A stretch of 64,000 nt of DNA, taken from the NCBI RefSeq assembly GCF_003449015.1, contig NZ_QRGD01000012.1:48695-112694 (forward strand), written 5' to 3'. Positions 17,963 to 27,269 of the stretch are shown piece by piece. Below the pieces are notes generated by a model. It had not been told where the DNA came from. It did no database searches and saw nothing but the letters and a program-made list of their open reading frames with translations. Position numbers and translations under genes: made by a program. This stretch comes from Aureibaculum luteum (lineage in GTDB: Bacteria; Bacteroidota; Bacteroidia; Flavobacteriales; Flavobacteriaceae). Every line of letters starts with the position of its first letter. Position 1 is the stretch's first letter.

Positions 17963-18943
17963 TTACTTTTTAGAAGGTTTTTTATCTGCCCATCTGGTCA
18001 ATTTCCATTCTTTTTGCTCTAACTTAGAAAGGAAAGTCCAAGCTACAATACGGCTCGATTTATTACCTGTGCCCATCGGAATGGTTTTTACATCTACAGC
18101 ATTGTATCTATCTAATGTTTTGTAAATTCCATTGAGATTAGATTGTTTAGATACTAAGGTTGAAAACCAATAACAGTTTTTAGCAAATTTTTCACTTTCA
18201 CGCACCATATTTGTTATAAATTTTGATTCGCCGCCATCACATACCAATTCATTATAAATACCTGCAAAATTGAGTTCTGGTTTTTTTACTTTTTTACCAG
18301 ATAAATTTTGAACCTTTCGTTTTGAACCTCTTTGAGCATCTTCAATAGTTGCATGAAATGGAGGATTACAAACGCTGATATCCACCTTATCTTCTCGGGT
18401 AAGAATTCCATAAAAAATATCTTTAGTATTTTCTTGTAATCTAAAAGTAACTTTATCTTTTAGAGATGGGTTAGAATCAACAATCTGCTGAGAAGATTGT
18501 ACGGATTTGGGATTAATATCAGACCCAATAAAATTCCATCCATATTCTGTCACTCCTAATATGGGATAAATACAACTGGCACCAACGCCAACATCTAAAC
18601 AGGTGATTTTGTTTCCTGTTGGAATTTTTCCAAAATTATGTTCGCATAACAAATCAGCCATATGATGAATATAATCTGCCCTTCCAGGAATGGGTGGACA
18701 TAAATTTTCATCTGGAAAATCCCAATTTTTAATTCCGTAATAATGATGTAATAACCCTTTGTTTAAGATTTTTACAGCTTCGGGGTTTGAAAAATCAACA
18801 GAATCGTCGCCATATTTATTTGGTTTTACATGCGTTGCCAATTCAGGATTTGACTGCACCAATGCACTTAAGTCATAGCGTTCTCGGTTTTTGTTTCGAG
18901 GATGTAAACTTGACTTTATTGGGTTGGGTTTTTTAGACGACAT
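17963..18943 (-). CDS. rlmF: 23S rRNA (adenine-1618 N6)-methyltransferase RlmF (326 aa)
   Basis: It methylates one adenine of 23S rRNA using S-adenosylmethionine. The family-specific N-terminal part is present (LHPRNKNRERYDLSAL, then LLHHYYGIKNWDFPD, then LCPPIPGRADYIHHMADLL). The SAM-binding strand LDVGVGASCIYPILG is at ~116-130, an acidic SDINP follows at ~141, and the catalytic NPPFH is at residues 193-197. The length agrees with the family. It is monocistronic or reads into the hypothetical gene 38 bp downstream. Confidence 0.95.
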   Translation of the reverse strand: MSSKKPNPIKSSLHPRNKNRERYDLSALVQSNPELATHVKPNKYGDDSVDFSNPEAVKILNKGLLHHYYGIKNWDFPDENLCPPIPGRADYIHHMADLLCEHNFGKIPTGNKITCLDVGVGASCIYPILGVTEYGWNFIGSDINPKSVQSSQQIVDSNPSLKDKVTFRLQENTKDIFYGILTREDKVDISVCNPPFHATIEDAQRGSKRKVQNLSGKKVKKPELNFAGIYNELVCDGGESKFITNMVRESEKFAKNCYWFSTLVSKQSNLNGIYKTLDRYNAVDVKTIPMGTGNKSSRIVAWTFLSKLEQKEWKLTRWADKKPSKK

Positions 18944-19243
18944 GTAATGGCTGTATTGTTTATATTAGAATATAGGTAAAATATAATTTGAATTTTGTAA
19001 ATATCTTACTTCTTTGATTAATTACTGTGTTTTGTGCTCTATTTCTATTTAAATATTTTATTTCTTTTTAGGTAATGATTCGTATCTATATTAAAGAAAA
19101 AACTTAAAAGAGGAACATAGAACTTTCTTTGAACAACAATAAATGTTAATTTTCAGTATTACCAAAAGACATTAGGGTTCTTTTAATATCTATGAATCTA
19201 ATAATAGGAGGGAATTATAAAATAGTTTAACAACTATTTTGGT

Positions 19244-19582
19244 CTATAGAAGGTTAATCCCTTCTACTTTAAAAAGTTCAGTTACTTTATTCAGTTTCGT
19301 ATTTAAAGGACACATTGAGATTATTTTCCCATTGAAAACACTCTCAAACTCCATAAGTATCATGTCATTAGAAAGATCACATATAATATCTCCTGGTTTA
19401 ACAATATCGTCTAATTTAATATTCCATTTAGTAAGCACTAAATTTTTTTGATTTTCTAATTCTGGGGCGAAAACAGATTCAACTTGACCTTTTTCTAGTT
19501 TGTATTCATAAGGTACTTGTTGATTTGCTTTATTCGGTTTTCTAGTTGATGAAAATAGTCTTTGAAATAGGGATTTTATCAT
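19244..19582 (-). CDS. Lipoyl/biotinyl-like single-domain protein without the modified lysine (112 aa)
   Basis: The Met at 19582 is preferred because longer starts overlap the upstream gene. Residues ~30-110 look like a lipoyl/biotinyl barrel: LDDIVKPGDIICDLSNDMILMEF then ESVFNGKIIS lines up with GDTVKEGDILAEIETDKATMEFE of PdhC. The lysine position (TDKA) is NDM here, so the domain cannot be lipoylated or biotinylated there. A basic N-terminal segment (KSLFQRLFSSTRKPNK) precedes it. It follows a lipoprotein gene by 7 bp and is the last gene of a four-gene run. The function is unknown; it could be a structural hammerhead-like domain. Confidence 0.65.
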   Translation of the reverse strand: MIKSLFQRLFSSTRKPNKANQQVPYEYKLEKGQVESVFAPELENQKNLVLTKWNIKLDDIVKPGDIICDLSNDMILMEFESVFNGKIISMCPLNTKLNKVTELFKVEGINLL

Positions 19583-19589
19583 TAATAAT

Positions 19590-20201
19590 TTATTTTTTAA
19601 ATTTGGAATTGATCCAAGCATCAAGCATTTCTTTTTTATCAGCTTCGTTATTATATTTTATGTTTACACCAAAGTCAAACCCATTAATTAATCGGTTATA
19701 CATTTGTTGTTTAATAATTTCTTCACCATCTGGATCATAAATAATAAATTCATAAGTCTGAAAATCAAGCCCATCAATGTTAACTACCATTGTTGCTGAA
19801 GTATCGATTTTCATTTCTTGCTCAGTAAATGTATCGTACATTAGTTTTTTTAGAAGTATGTTATTCTCTTCCCATTCTCCGGGATATTCAATTTCAAAAG
19901 GCTGTGAAGTAGATTGAAATCTGTTAAACGCGTTTTTTTGGAAACCAATTAGATTTTTTAGACCAGAAATATTAATTTCACTACCTATTTGATTCTCTAA
20001 GATCTCTTTACCCTTATTCGTGTCGCTATTACTTTGTTTTTTTGTAGTAACTATCCAGTCATTCGGTATGGTTATAGTCCATCCAATTTCTTTGCTATTG
20101 TAAACATTAGCATCATCGATATGTTTATCTGTATTATTTTTTTTACAAGAAGTCATTACTATTAAAATGACCAAAAGTGCTTTTGTATATCTTATTATCA
20201 T
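19590..20201 (-). CDS. Lipoprotein of unknown function (203 aa)
   Basis: The leader carries a lipobox (VMTSC at ~15-19) followed by KK, so it is a lipid-anchored envelope protein. The early segment YNSKEIGWTITIPNDWIV is typical of the opening strand of Bacteroidota lipoproteins with a PsbP/DUF1795-like alpha-beta fold. The middle has an alternating strand/helix pattern and the end is a helix (NEADKKEMLDAWINSKF), again like that fold. No catalytic residues were recognised. It lies 37 bp after a PLP enzyme gene and 7 bp before the lipoyl-like gene, so it is probably co-transcribed. The fold assignment is tentative. Confidence 0.7.
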   Translation of the reverse strand: MIIRYTKALLVILIVMTSCKKNNTDKHIDDANVYNSKEIGWTITIPNDWIVTTKKQSNSDTNKGKEILENQIGSEINISGLKNLIGFQKNAFNRFQSTSQPFEIEYPGEWEENNILLKKLMYDTFTEQEMKIDTSATMVVNIDGLDFQTYEFIIYDPDGEEIIKQQMYNRLINGFDFGVNIKYNNEADKKEMLDAWINSKFKK

Positions 20202-20238
20202 AGGTGTATTGTGTTTTGAGATGTATTGTTTAGAAAAA

Positions 20239-21348
20239 TTAATAGGAGACTAAACTTAAAAATTTTCTAATTTCCGTTTTTGTATTAAAAAAGTTAGGAC
20301 TTACTCTTATATTCTTAGCTTGTAAAGTTACTAGAACATTTTCGATTTTTAGTTTTTCAAATAGTATTTTAGTAGTATCTAAAGAACCTGTACTAAAATG
20401 AACAATAGCGGTTCTTTCATCTCGTTTTTTTGTAGGTGTCACAATTTCAAATCCTTTATCACGGAGTCCTTCAATTAGTAAGTCTGTATTTTCTAACGCT
20501 TTCTCATAAATAGTATTGATACCAATCTCTAACAATAATTGAAGTCCTGCAGACCAAGCATTAAAGAGTGAATACGCAATGGTACCGGTCTCAAACTTTC
20601 TGGAATCGTCATGATAAGAAAGTTTATCAAAATATGTATCAGCGGCATACATACCTGGTAAAACGGGGGTAATTTTATGTATAACTCGTTTACTTACATA
20701 TAAAAAACCTGTTCCGTGCATGCCTAATAGCCATTTAAATCCGCAACCTGCCATTACATCAATTTGAAATTTTTCTACATCAATGGGAATCATTCCCGCT
20801 GCTTGTGCTGCATCCACTACAAATAGAGCATCATTCATGTGAGCAATTTTACCAATTGCAGCAAGGTCGGGTCTGAAACCACTGTTAAAACGAACAGCTG
20901 CAAGAGCTACAATTCGGGTTTTAGCATCTACCAATTTTTCTATGGACACAGGGTCAATACTATTATCGTCATTTATTTTTGCAAATCTAATTTCAACACC
21001 TTTCTCTTTTAGTTGTAACCAAGGAAAAATATTATTCCAATGTTCATATTCTGGGATAACAATATTGTCACCTTTTTTTAGATCAACACCTTGTGCTACA
21101 ATCCCTAAACCAACACCAGTACTTGTTACCAATGCATATTCTTCTGGAGCACCACCCAATAATTTTGAAAGCAACCCACGTATGTTATCACGATCAAATG
21201 CTTTTTTACCAACAGGGTTTAATTCTGTTTTTAAATGCTTTTGAAGTCTGTCGTATACCAACGTATTTAAAGGAGTTTGTGAAGCACTGTTCAGATAAAC
21301 AGCTTCTTTTGTAATTGGAAATAGTGATCGAATTTCTTCTACGGACAT
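20239..21348 (-). CDS. Class V aminotransferase / cysteine-desulfurase-like PLP enzyme (369 aa)
   Basis: It is a fold-type I PLP enzyme. It has the N-terminal YLNSASQTPLN, the glycine-rich TSTGVGLGIVAQG, a PLP-contact strand with FVVDAAQAAGMIPIDV (Asp to pyridine N and following Gln), and the Schiff-base lysine in MAGCGFKWLLGMHGTGFLYV. The length matches the class V family, which includes kynureninase-, isopenicillin-epimerase- and SufS-like members. No cysteine-desulfurase loop Cys was obvious. It lies 26 bp after a PIG-L deacetylase gene and 37 bp before a lipoprotein gene. The specific reaction is unknown. Confidence 0.88.
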   Translation of the reverse strand: MSVEEIRSLFPITKEAVYLNSASQTPLNTLVYDRLQKHLKTELNPVGKKAFDRDNIRGLLSKLLGGAPEEYALVTSTGVGLGIVAQGVDLKKGDNIVIPEYEHWNNIFPWLQLKEKGVEIRFAKINDDNSIDPVSIEKLVDAKTRIVALAAVRFNSGFRPDLAAIGKIAHMNDALFVVDAAQAAGMIPIDVEKFQIDVMAGCGFKWLLGMHGTGFLYVSKRVIHKITPVLPGMYAADTYFDKLSYHDDSRKFETGTIAYSLFNAWSAGLQLLLEIGINTIYEKALENTDLLIEGLRDKGFEIVTPTKKRDERTAIVHFSTGSLDTTKILFEKLKIENVLVTLQAKNIRVSPNFFNTKTEIRKFLSLVSY

Positions 21349-21374
21349 AGGTATAGGCTTTCTCTAAATTTTAT

Positions 21375-22208
21375 TTAGTATTCAAAAACATCATGCTTTA
21401 TATTTTCTGAACCATTCCATGGACGGAAATAAAGTATCCGTTCTTTTTGGCCAATTAGAGTAAACAATTCATCCATAACTTCAGTAGTGTATTGCGATTT
21501 ACAGCAACCTAATGCTTCTCTTCCTACATTGTAATCATCTTCTGAATAGGGTATTCTATACGTTAAGAATTTCTTATCCGTAGTTTTTAGACTTTCTTTA
21601 AACCAACTTGCCATATTCGTTTTTATTTTTGGAGCTGCCTCTAAGTCTTCTTTTAAAACACCAACATAAAGAAGCTGTTTCAATGACTTTGTTTTATTTT
21701 TTTGAAAAACTTCAGTGACAATATTACTGACAATACGATGATCAGGATGCCCATAATAACCGCCAGGTCCAAAACTCATAACAACATCAGGTTTGTATTT
21801 TGTAAATAAACTATCAATTTTATCGTCAAGCGAAAAAAGATTTTCCATTTGTGCTAATTCACCGTCTGTATAATTCAATAGAATAGGAGGGTTTATGCCT
21901 AAGGTTTTTGTAGTACACAATGCTTCTTGAGAACGTACTTTAGCAAGTGAATCTCCAGCAGGAATGTTAGCATGTGGCGATACTCCATTAGACCCGTCAG
22001 TTGCCAATACTAAATAAATGTTTACACCTGCCTTGGCATATTTAGAGAGAATAGGTGAGATGGTACTTTCATCATCTGAATGAGCAAAAATAGCCATTAT
22101 GGTTTTATCACTATGAGATGTTGGTTTAACTTCTTGTTGTGTGTTAATACCCTTATTACAGGAGATTAGTAGTAGCGTAAGACAAATAATTGTAATTATT
22201 TTTTTCAT
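21375..22208 (-). CDS. PIG-L (LmbE-like) deacetylase lipoprotein (277 aa)
   Basis: It has a lipobox (LLISC at ~13-17) and then the PIG-L signature: the zinc-site segment AIFAHSDDESTISPIL (AHxDDE; the Asp pair holds metal and base) and the later GPGGYYGHPDHRIVSNIV, where HPDH gives the remaining metal His. These enzymes remove N-acetyl groups from sugars such as GlcNAc-containing glycans and glycolipids. Secretion as a lipoprotein suggests an external substrate. It is the first gene of a run leading into the PLP enzyme 26 bp downstream. Confidence 0.9.
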   Translation of the reverse strand: MKKIITIICLTLLLISCNKGINTQQEVKPTSHSDKTIMAIFAHSDDESTISPILSKYAKAGVNIYLVLATDGSNGVSPHANIPAGDSLAKVRSQEALCTTKTLGINPPILLNYTDGELAQMENLFSLDDKIDSLFTKYKPDVVMSFGPGGYYGHPDHRIVSNIVTEVFQKNKTKSLKQLLYVGVLKEDLEAAPKIKTNMASWFKESLKTTDKKFLTYRIPYSEDDYNVGREALGCCKSQYTTEVMDELFTLIGQKERILYFRPWNGSENIKHDVFEY

Positions 22209-22377
22209 TGTATCGACTTTTAGTTTTTAAACTATCAATTGAAGTTGTTTGCGGAAGTAAGGATTGTTATGTGTTTTAAGGAACGAATTTAGCAAATACA
22301 AACCGAATAAGAAATCTTTTAGGTTTTTAAAGTACCTATAAAACTAGTAATAAATGAGATACAATTAAAGTTTACTT

Positions 22378-22740
22378 TTATAATGATATATTTTGCCCAA
22401 AAGTCAATAAACTATGATCAGGGTCGAGTACGGAAAACTCTTTTTGCCCCCAAGATTTAATTTCTAATGGTCCATTGGGGTGAATAGTCGTTTTAGAATC
22501 TAATAATGAGTCGTATAAACGGTCAATATCATCCGTTCTAATATAAACTTGACCATAATTTTCTTTAGGGTCTAGGTCTTTAAATAAAAAGAAATGAATT
22601 TGGATTTGGTCTTTTGTCATCATTAAATACGCATCAAAGTCAGCAGTATCAAATTCTTGAAATCCCAATTTGTTCATGTAGAATTCTCGTGTCACCTTTT
22701 TGTCACGCATGGGTAATTTTGGATTAATGTCCGTTAGCAT
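22378..22740 (-). CDS. VOC-family (glyoxalase/bleomycin-resistance-like) protein (120 aa)
   Basis: One pair of beta-alpha-beta-beta-beta modules is visible: PMRDKKVTREFYMNKLGFQEF (typical first strand and helix), then QIQIHFFLFKD, a second module VYIRTDDIDRLYDSLL, and the ending WGQKEFSVLDPDHSLLTFGQ, where the catalytic-type (E/D)-F-x-(V/I)-xDPD-x-N/L signature appears. Metal-binding residues could be the His in IQIHF and the Glu in KEFSV. The family includes glyoxalases, dioxygenases and drug-binding proteins, so the activity cannot be told. It is monocistronic. Confidence 0.85.
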   Translation of the reverse strand: MLTDINPKLPMRDKKVTREFYMNKLGFQEFDTADFDAYLMMTKDQIQIHFFLFKDLDPKENYGQVYIRTDDIDRLYDSLLDSKTTIHPNGPLEIKSWGQKEFSVLDPDHSLLTFGQNISL

Positions 22741-22877
22741 AGTTCAAGTATGGGTTTTATTAATTGTATACAATGTTTTTAGGTATACCAAACTTTCTAT
22801 TTAAATTTTTTAGCTTATTGTTCATTTTCTACATCTAGAGCCCTAAGAAAAAAATCAAATATTTATTTTCTTTCTGG

Positions 22878-23309
22878 TCATAATTTATAATTTGAAAGCT
22901 TTTTGTCAAACGACCAATTCCCACCGCCTTTGATAATTAAAAACAGACTACCTAAAAGCATGGCCCAATCAGTTCGGCTTGCATGCATCATTACCCAAAA
23001 CCCATCATTGAATAAAATTGCTGATTTTGTGGTGGCAATTGCAACAAGCATAATAATGAGTGTAGGAATACTAGCTAACCTTGTGAGTAAGCCAATTAAA
23101 ATCAATACACCGCAAACAATCTCAAACGTGCCGACAAACGCCGCAAGAAATTCTGGTGATGGAAGTCCTATTTTTTCGAAACGGCCTATTCCCCGAATTG
23201 AAGGGAAAAGAAATTTTTGAATGCCTTCTGAAAGAAAAACGGAGCCCACCATCAGGCGAATGAGAATGGTTGTTTTTGATGATTTAGTTCTTAGAATTTT
23301 TTGAAACAT
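22878..23309 (-). CDS. DoxX-family membrane protein (143 aa)
   Basis: There are four hydrophobic segments and the family hallmarks: an early R-x-x-x-G-x-x-F-x-x-x-G-x-x-K (RLMVGSVFLSEGIQKFLFP), the second-helix segment FVGTFEIVCGVLILIGLLTRLA with its conserved Glu and Gly, and the short cytosolic loop before the last helix (SRTDWAMLLGSLFLIIKGGG). DoxX-like proteins are small inner-membrane proteins; some associate with oxidoreductases or thiol and redox functions. It is a single gene on the minus strand with no apparent partner. Confidence 0.88.
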   Translation of the reverse strand: MFQKILRTKSSKTTILIRLMVGSVFLSEGIQKFLFPSIRGIGRFEKIGLPSPEFLAAFVGTFEIVCGVLILIGLLTRLASIPTLIIMLVAIATTKSAILFNDGFWVMMHASRTDWAMLLGSLFLIIKGGGNWSFDKKLSNYKL

Positions 23310-23431
23310 AACTATTTATCTATTTAAACTTGTATTTTCCCAAAAGTGCATATCTGGCACTTTTATTCATGTCTTCTCATCAGCTTTCTTACTGCAACTT
23401 CTCCATGACGCAATCTGATATTTTGTAAGAA

Positions 23432-24469
23432 TCACTTTTCATCAGGCAATGTACCAGAACCTACCGTTGCTTCTTTAAACCACACTTCTGCATAGCTTCC
23501 ATTTGCATATTGTTTTTCTATATCTCCCTCATAGGTTTCTGATTTAGTACTCTTCACGTTAGCTTGATTATAAGCTCCTTGTTTAAAATACTGCATTTCA
23601 CCAGCATAAGCATTTTTTCGCTCCGTACCGTCACGTCCTCTAGATGCGTATAATGTTAATACTTGTTGAGGGATATCTGAATGAGTTACGAATTCGGAAT
23701 TCAACAAGTTTTTCGTAAATTTTACAGTCTCATGCATTTCACTAGTAAAAGTCAGATACATTATACCCTTATAAACATTTATTTCATAACTAAATTCCTC
23801 TCCTAATTGAATACCATTTTTAGGCTCGTCAGGGTACGACGAAAAACTCGATCCTATAACAGACATATCATCTCCCCAAACAGCCGTTGAATAATCCCAT
23901 CTTTTTGAATTGTCACCTTCTGTGTTTATTTCATAGTTCCAAAAAACGGAACCTTTTGTATAACCAGGAAATTTTTTATAATAGATTTTTAAAGGTTCAT
24001 TTTCGTGGCCTTCGTCACTATGAATCTGTCCAACTACTACCGAGTATGAGGAGGGAACTCTCGCATCACCAGTGGTTGAAACATGCATCACTTTTAAGGT
24101 GCCTGTCAATTTACCTCCCGTTTCAGGTATCCAGTGTTGTAATTGCCCTAATTCTGTTCTCGTATTGCTTGAAGTACGCGAGGTAATACCAGAATTTGGT
24201 GTTTTATATACTACCCAATCCGTTTTTCCATCATTTGAAACATAAAAGAAATTTTTGTGCTCGTAATTTGTTAATTTTTCAGAGCGTGTACCATCCCCTA
24301 ATAGTATACTCCATTCGTTCATAAACGGAATAACTTCACTTGGGTAAGTAGTGGTTTTAGTTTCTTTATCTTCAGATTTTTTAGTAGCGTTAAAGCAACT
24401 AGATAGTAGTGACAAAAGGGCAATCATTAAAAATAGTTGATGAAGTAATTTAGTAATTTTTGTATTCAT
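23432..24469 (-). CDS. Polysaccharide lyase family 7 (alginate lyase-like) lipoprotein (345 aa)
   Basis: A lipobox (LLSSC, residues ~21-25) places it on the cell envelope. The PL7 jelly-roll motifs are in order: SNTRTELGQ (substrate-binding motif, normally RTELR), VVVGQIHSDEG (QIH with the catalytic His), and MQYFKQGAYNQA (YFKxGxYNQ with the catalytic Tyr). PL7 enzymes cleave alginate by beta-elimination. The one deviation is Gly where the family usually has Arg after RTEL. An MFS transporter gene is 29 bp upstream on the same strand, so uptake of products is a plausible link. The substrate alginate is inferred from the family. Confidence 0.9.
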   Translation of the reverse strand: MNTKITKLLHQLFLMIALLSLLSSCFNATKKSEDKETKTTTYPSEVIPFMNEWSILLGDGTRSEKLTNYEHKNFFYVSNDGKTDWVVYKTPNSGITSRTSSNTRTELGQLQHWIPETGGKLTGTLKVMHVSTTGDARVPSSYSVVVGQIHSDEGHENEPLKIYYKKFPGYTKGSVFWNYEINTEGDNSKRWDYSTAVWGDDMSVIGSSFSSYPDEPKNGIQLGEEFSYEINVYKGIMYLTFTSEMHETVKFTKNLLNSEFVTHSDIPQQVLTLYASRGRDGTERKNAYAGEMQYFKQGAYNQANVKSTKSETYEGDIEKQYANGSYAEVWFKEATVGSGTLPDEK

Positions 24470-24498
24470 TTTTGCAATTTTTTTAATGCAGTTTAAGC

Positions 24499-25683
24499 TT
24501 AGCTCTGTTCATTACTTTTTTTCTTTTCGTATAATGCTATTAAACCTAAAATAGGCCCTATGGCTAATAAGGTATAAATATACGCTGGATTCACTAAATC
24601 TTGTAAAAAATTAAGAAGCTGAATACTAATTATAGTAATGAAAAAACCAATACTATTTACAATGGTAAGAGCGGTACCTTTTATTTCAGCGGATACATTT
24701 TGAGCCACTAGCGTTGAGAAAAGAGGAGAGTCTGCGATAACAACCATTCCCCAAAAAAGAAGAAAAGCAATAAATAGGCTTTCAGACTCTGACATAAAGA
24801 GTAATGGTGATAAGAGACAGCATGTACATGATAAGATTAATGATATAGCTGCTATGCGTTTAGTTCCTGCTATACTCACAAGATATCCACCAATTACACA
24901 GGCCAATCCACCTATAGCTATAATAGAAAATGACAATAATGGGATGTTGAATACTACATCAGGATGTTGGATGGTATAGGTTTTTAGTATAACGGGTATA
25001 AAAGCCCAAAAGGCATACAATTCCCACATATGACCAAAATAACCAAAGGACGCAGAACGAAATTTACGATTTCGAAATACATCAAAACATGCGGAAAGAT
25101 CCATTTTATTTGCAGATTTTCGGTAGGGGCCATCAGGAACCATAATCAACATTAATAAACCACCAATTATGGCAAGAGATGAAGTTAAGATGATCACAGA
25201 TTTCCAAGGAAATGTACCGGTCATTTCTTTGGCTAAATGAGGGAATGCAGTACCAATTACTAATGCACCAACTAAAAAACTAAGTGATTTGCCTAATCCT
25301 TTTTCATAATAGTCCGTTGCTATTTTCATTCCAACTGGGTATATACCAGCTAGAAAAAAACCTGTAATAAAACGAAGTGAAAGTATACTTGTTAAACTGT
25401 TACCATCCCATATTACCCCAGCATTAAATAGGGAGCCGAGTAATGCACAGGTGAAAAATACTTTTGAGGGAGAAAAACGATCTGCAATAGTGAAAATGGC
25501 AAAGACCAGCGTACCTAAAATAAATCCGAATTGTACTGCCGAAGTTAAATGGCCCAAAGCACTAGTTTCAAGATTGAAATTCACTATAAGATCGCTCATT
25601 ACCCCGTTACCAGCAAACCAAAGAGATGTACAGCAGAACTGAGAAATTACAATTATAGGAAGTATGAACTTAGATGGTTTCAA
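24499..25683 (-). CDS. Major facilitator superfamily transporter (394 aa)
   Basis: There are about 12 hydrophobic helices in two halves with a charged central loop (DGPYRKSANKMDLSACFDVFRNRKF). The MFS loop 2-3 motif is degenerate (FTIADRFSPSKVFF for G-x-x-x-D-R-x-G-R-R), and the first half resembles nitrate/cyanate and sugar-acid MFS carriers (WFAGNGVMSDL, RFITGFFLAGIYPVGMKIATDYY). Neighbours are a PL7 lyase gene (29 bp downstream) and a sulfatase gene (170 bp upstream). A carbohydrate-derived substrate is inferred from this context, not shown by the sequence. Confidence 0.85.
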   Translation of the reverse strand: MKPSKFILPIIVISQFCCTSLWFAGNGVMSDLIVNFNLETSALGHLTSAVQFGFILGTLVFAIFTIADRFSPSKVFFTCALLGSLFNAGVIWDGNSLTSILSLRFITGFFLAGIYPVGMKIATDYYEKGLGKSLSFLVGALVIGTAFPHLAKEMTGTFPWKSVIILTSSLAIIGGLLMLIMVPDGPYRKSANKMDLSACFDVFRNRKFRSASFGYFGHMWELYAFWAFIPVILKTYTIQHPDVVFNIPLLSFSIIAIGGLACVIGGYLVSIAGTKRIAAISLILSCTCCLLSPLLFMSESESLFIAFLLFWGMVVIADSPLFSTLVAQNVSAEIKGTALTIVNSIGFFITIISIQLLNFLQDLVNPAYIYTLLAIGPILGLIALYEKKKSNEQS

Positions 25684-25853
25684 AAATAGTTTTATTCAAT
25701 GATTGGGCTAATATAAGAAGGTCGCGTAAATATACACTCTGATTAGATTTGCATTTTGGAAATAATGATCGAATATGTTCTACATTCTTAGATTAATCTA
25801 AGAGAGTTTCTAAAGCCATTTCCCCACCTAACCTCTTAAGAATAGACATGTTG

Positions 25854-27257
25854 TTATTTTTTTTCTAATTCTTGATATTTTTTTCTCATACGTTGTAGTA
25901 CTTCAGTATAATTAGGATCGTTTTTAAAATTTATAAGTTGATTTGGGTCTTTTTGTAAATCATGCAAATACTCATATTGCGGATTTTGTTCATAATAATT
26001 GGCATAAACATATCGCTGTTCATGAATTCCAACATATTTAGGAATCTTTTTATGTTCCATTCTGTGCTCAATTAAAAAATCATCTCGCCAATTGGAAATT
26101 TCTTCATTATTTAAAATGGGTTGGAGACTTTTTCCTTGATACGATTGAGGTACAGTAACACCGGATAAGTCAAGAATAGTTGCCGTGATGTCAATGTTAA
26201 GAGCTGTTTTATTTGATGTTTGTCCAACGTCTTTAGAAGGCATTCGAGGATCATAAATGATTAAAGGCACTCTTAGAGATTCATCATAATGAGACCATTT
26301 ACCGGCAAAACCTCTATTGCCCATATAATATCCATTATCTGAAGAATAAATAATTATAGTATTTTTATCTAAACCTTTTGCTTTTAGCGATGCAATTACT
26401 CTTTTCATAACGTTATCATATCCACTAATCATACGGTAGTAAGCCTTCATGTTTGTTTGGTATTTCTCTTCAGTATCCCACCTCCAAAAATACCGTTCTC
26501 TGTTTAATGAATTTTTTAAAAAATCGGGATGATTTTCATATATTTCAGGAGCATTCAAAGTTGGTTTCGGAATAACTATATCTTCATACATGTTAGCAAC
26601 GGACTGAGGATATGGATAATGGCCTTCATTTCCAGGAGTTAAATTGGCATCTACAGCATGTACTGCATTAAAGCTTATAGAAAGACAAAAAGGATTCTTA
26701 GAAGTCTGATTATTAATAAATTCAACAGCATCATCTCCACGAATTTCGGCAGAATGCCGTAAGGTACCATCAGCACGCTTTTCAAAATACGGTGCGTTTT
26801 TACGAGAAGGCTTAAAAAAGTCAAACATTTCTTTTATCATGCTATCTTTCATTTCAAGATTCACTCCAAATTTTCCTGTAAAACCAGTAGTGTATCCTGA
26901 TTTTTTAAGCAACAAGGGATATGAATTAGCGATATATGCTTCTTTAAGTGGTTTTTTACCAAAAGTATAAAGGTGCTTGTATTCATACAATCCAGTGAAA
27001 ATAGAAGCTCGACTAGCCGCACATATTGGAGAGGTAACAAATGCATTTGTAAACCGAATTCCATTCTTGGCAAGGTTATCAATAGTTGGTGTTTTTACAA
27101 TTGGATGACCTGCAATGGAGAGAACATCATTACGTTGATCATCGACTAGGATAAATAAAATATTTGGTCTAGTTACATCATCCTTAGTCTCATTTTTACA
27201 TTGACTAAATAAGAGGGCTATTACTGAGTAAAAAAAAAGTTTCAATATGTTTTTCAT
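25854..27257 (-). CDS. Type I sulfatase lipoprotein, S1 family (467 aa)
   Basis: It has a lipobox ending at C20 and then the alkaline-phosphatase fold of sulfatases. The metal-site opening is PNILFILVDDQR (Asp pair at ~39-40), and the formylglycine signature ICAASRASIFTG has C79 and R83 (CxAxR form, with Ala replacing the usual Pro). A downstream SSDNGYYMGNRGFAGKWSHYDESLRVP supplies the DN and K-x-H residues. Formylglycine formation needs a separate maturase, which is not in this window. The gene starts 12 bp after the GH78 stop, so the two form an operon. Sulfated rhamnose glycans (such as ulvan-type) are a reasonable but unproven substrate. Confidence 0.92.
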   Translation of the reverse strand: MKNILKLFFYSVIALLFSQCKNETKDDVTRPNILFILVDDQRNDVLSIAGHPIVKTPTIDNLAKNGIRFTNAFVTSPICAASRASIFTGLYEYKHLYTFGKKPLKEAYIANSYPLLLKKSGYTTGFTGKFGVNLEMKDSMIKEMFDFFKPSRKNAPYFEKRADGTLRHSAEIRGDDAVEFINNQTSKNPFCLSISFNAVHAVDANLTPGNEGHYPYPQSVANMYEDIVIPKPTLNAPEIYENHPDFLKNSLNRERYFWRWDTEEKYQTNMKAYYRMISGYDNVMKRVIASLKAKGLDKNTIIIYSSDNGYYMGNRGFAGKWSHYDESLRVPLIIYDPRMPSKDVGQTSNKTALNIDITATILDLSGVTVPQSYQGKSLQPILNNEEISNWRDDFLIEHRMEHKKIPKYVGIHEQRYVYANYYEQNPQYEYLHDLQKDPNQLINFKNDPNYTEVLQRMRKKYQELEKK

Positions 27258-27269
27258 TTATTTTACTAT

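Noticed and set aside
21093..21314. Plus-strand frames opposite the class V aminotransferase gene
   Set aside because: They lie fully within a well-conserved PLP enzyme gene and have no family features.
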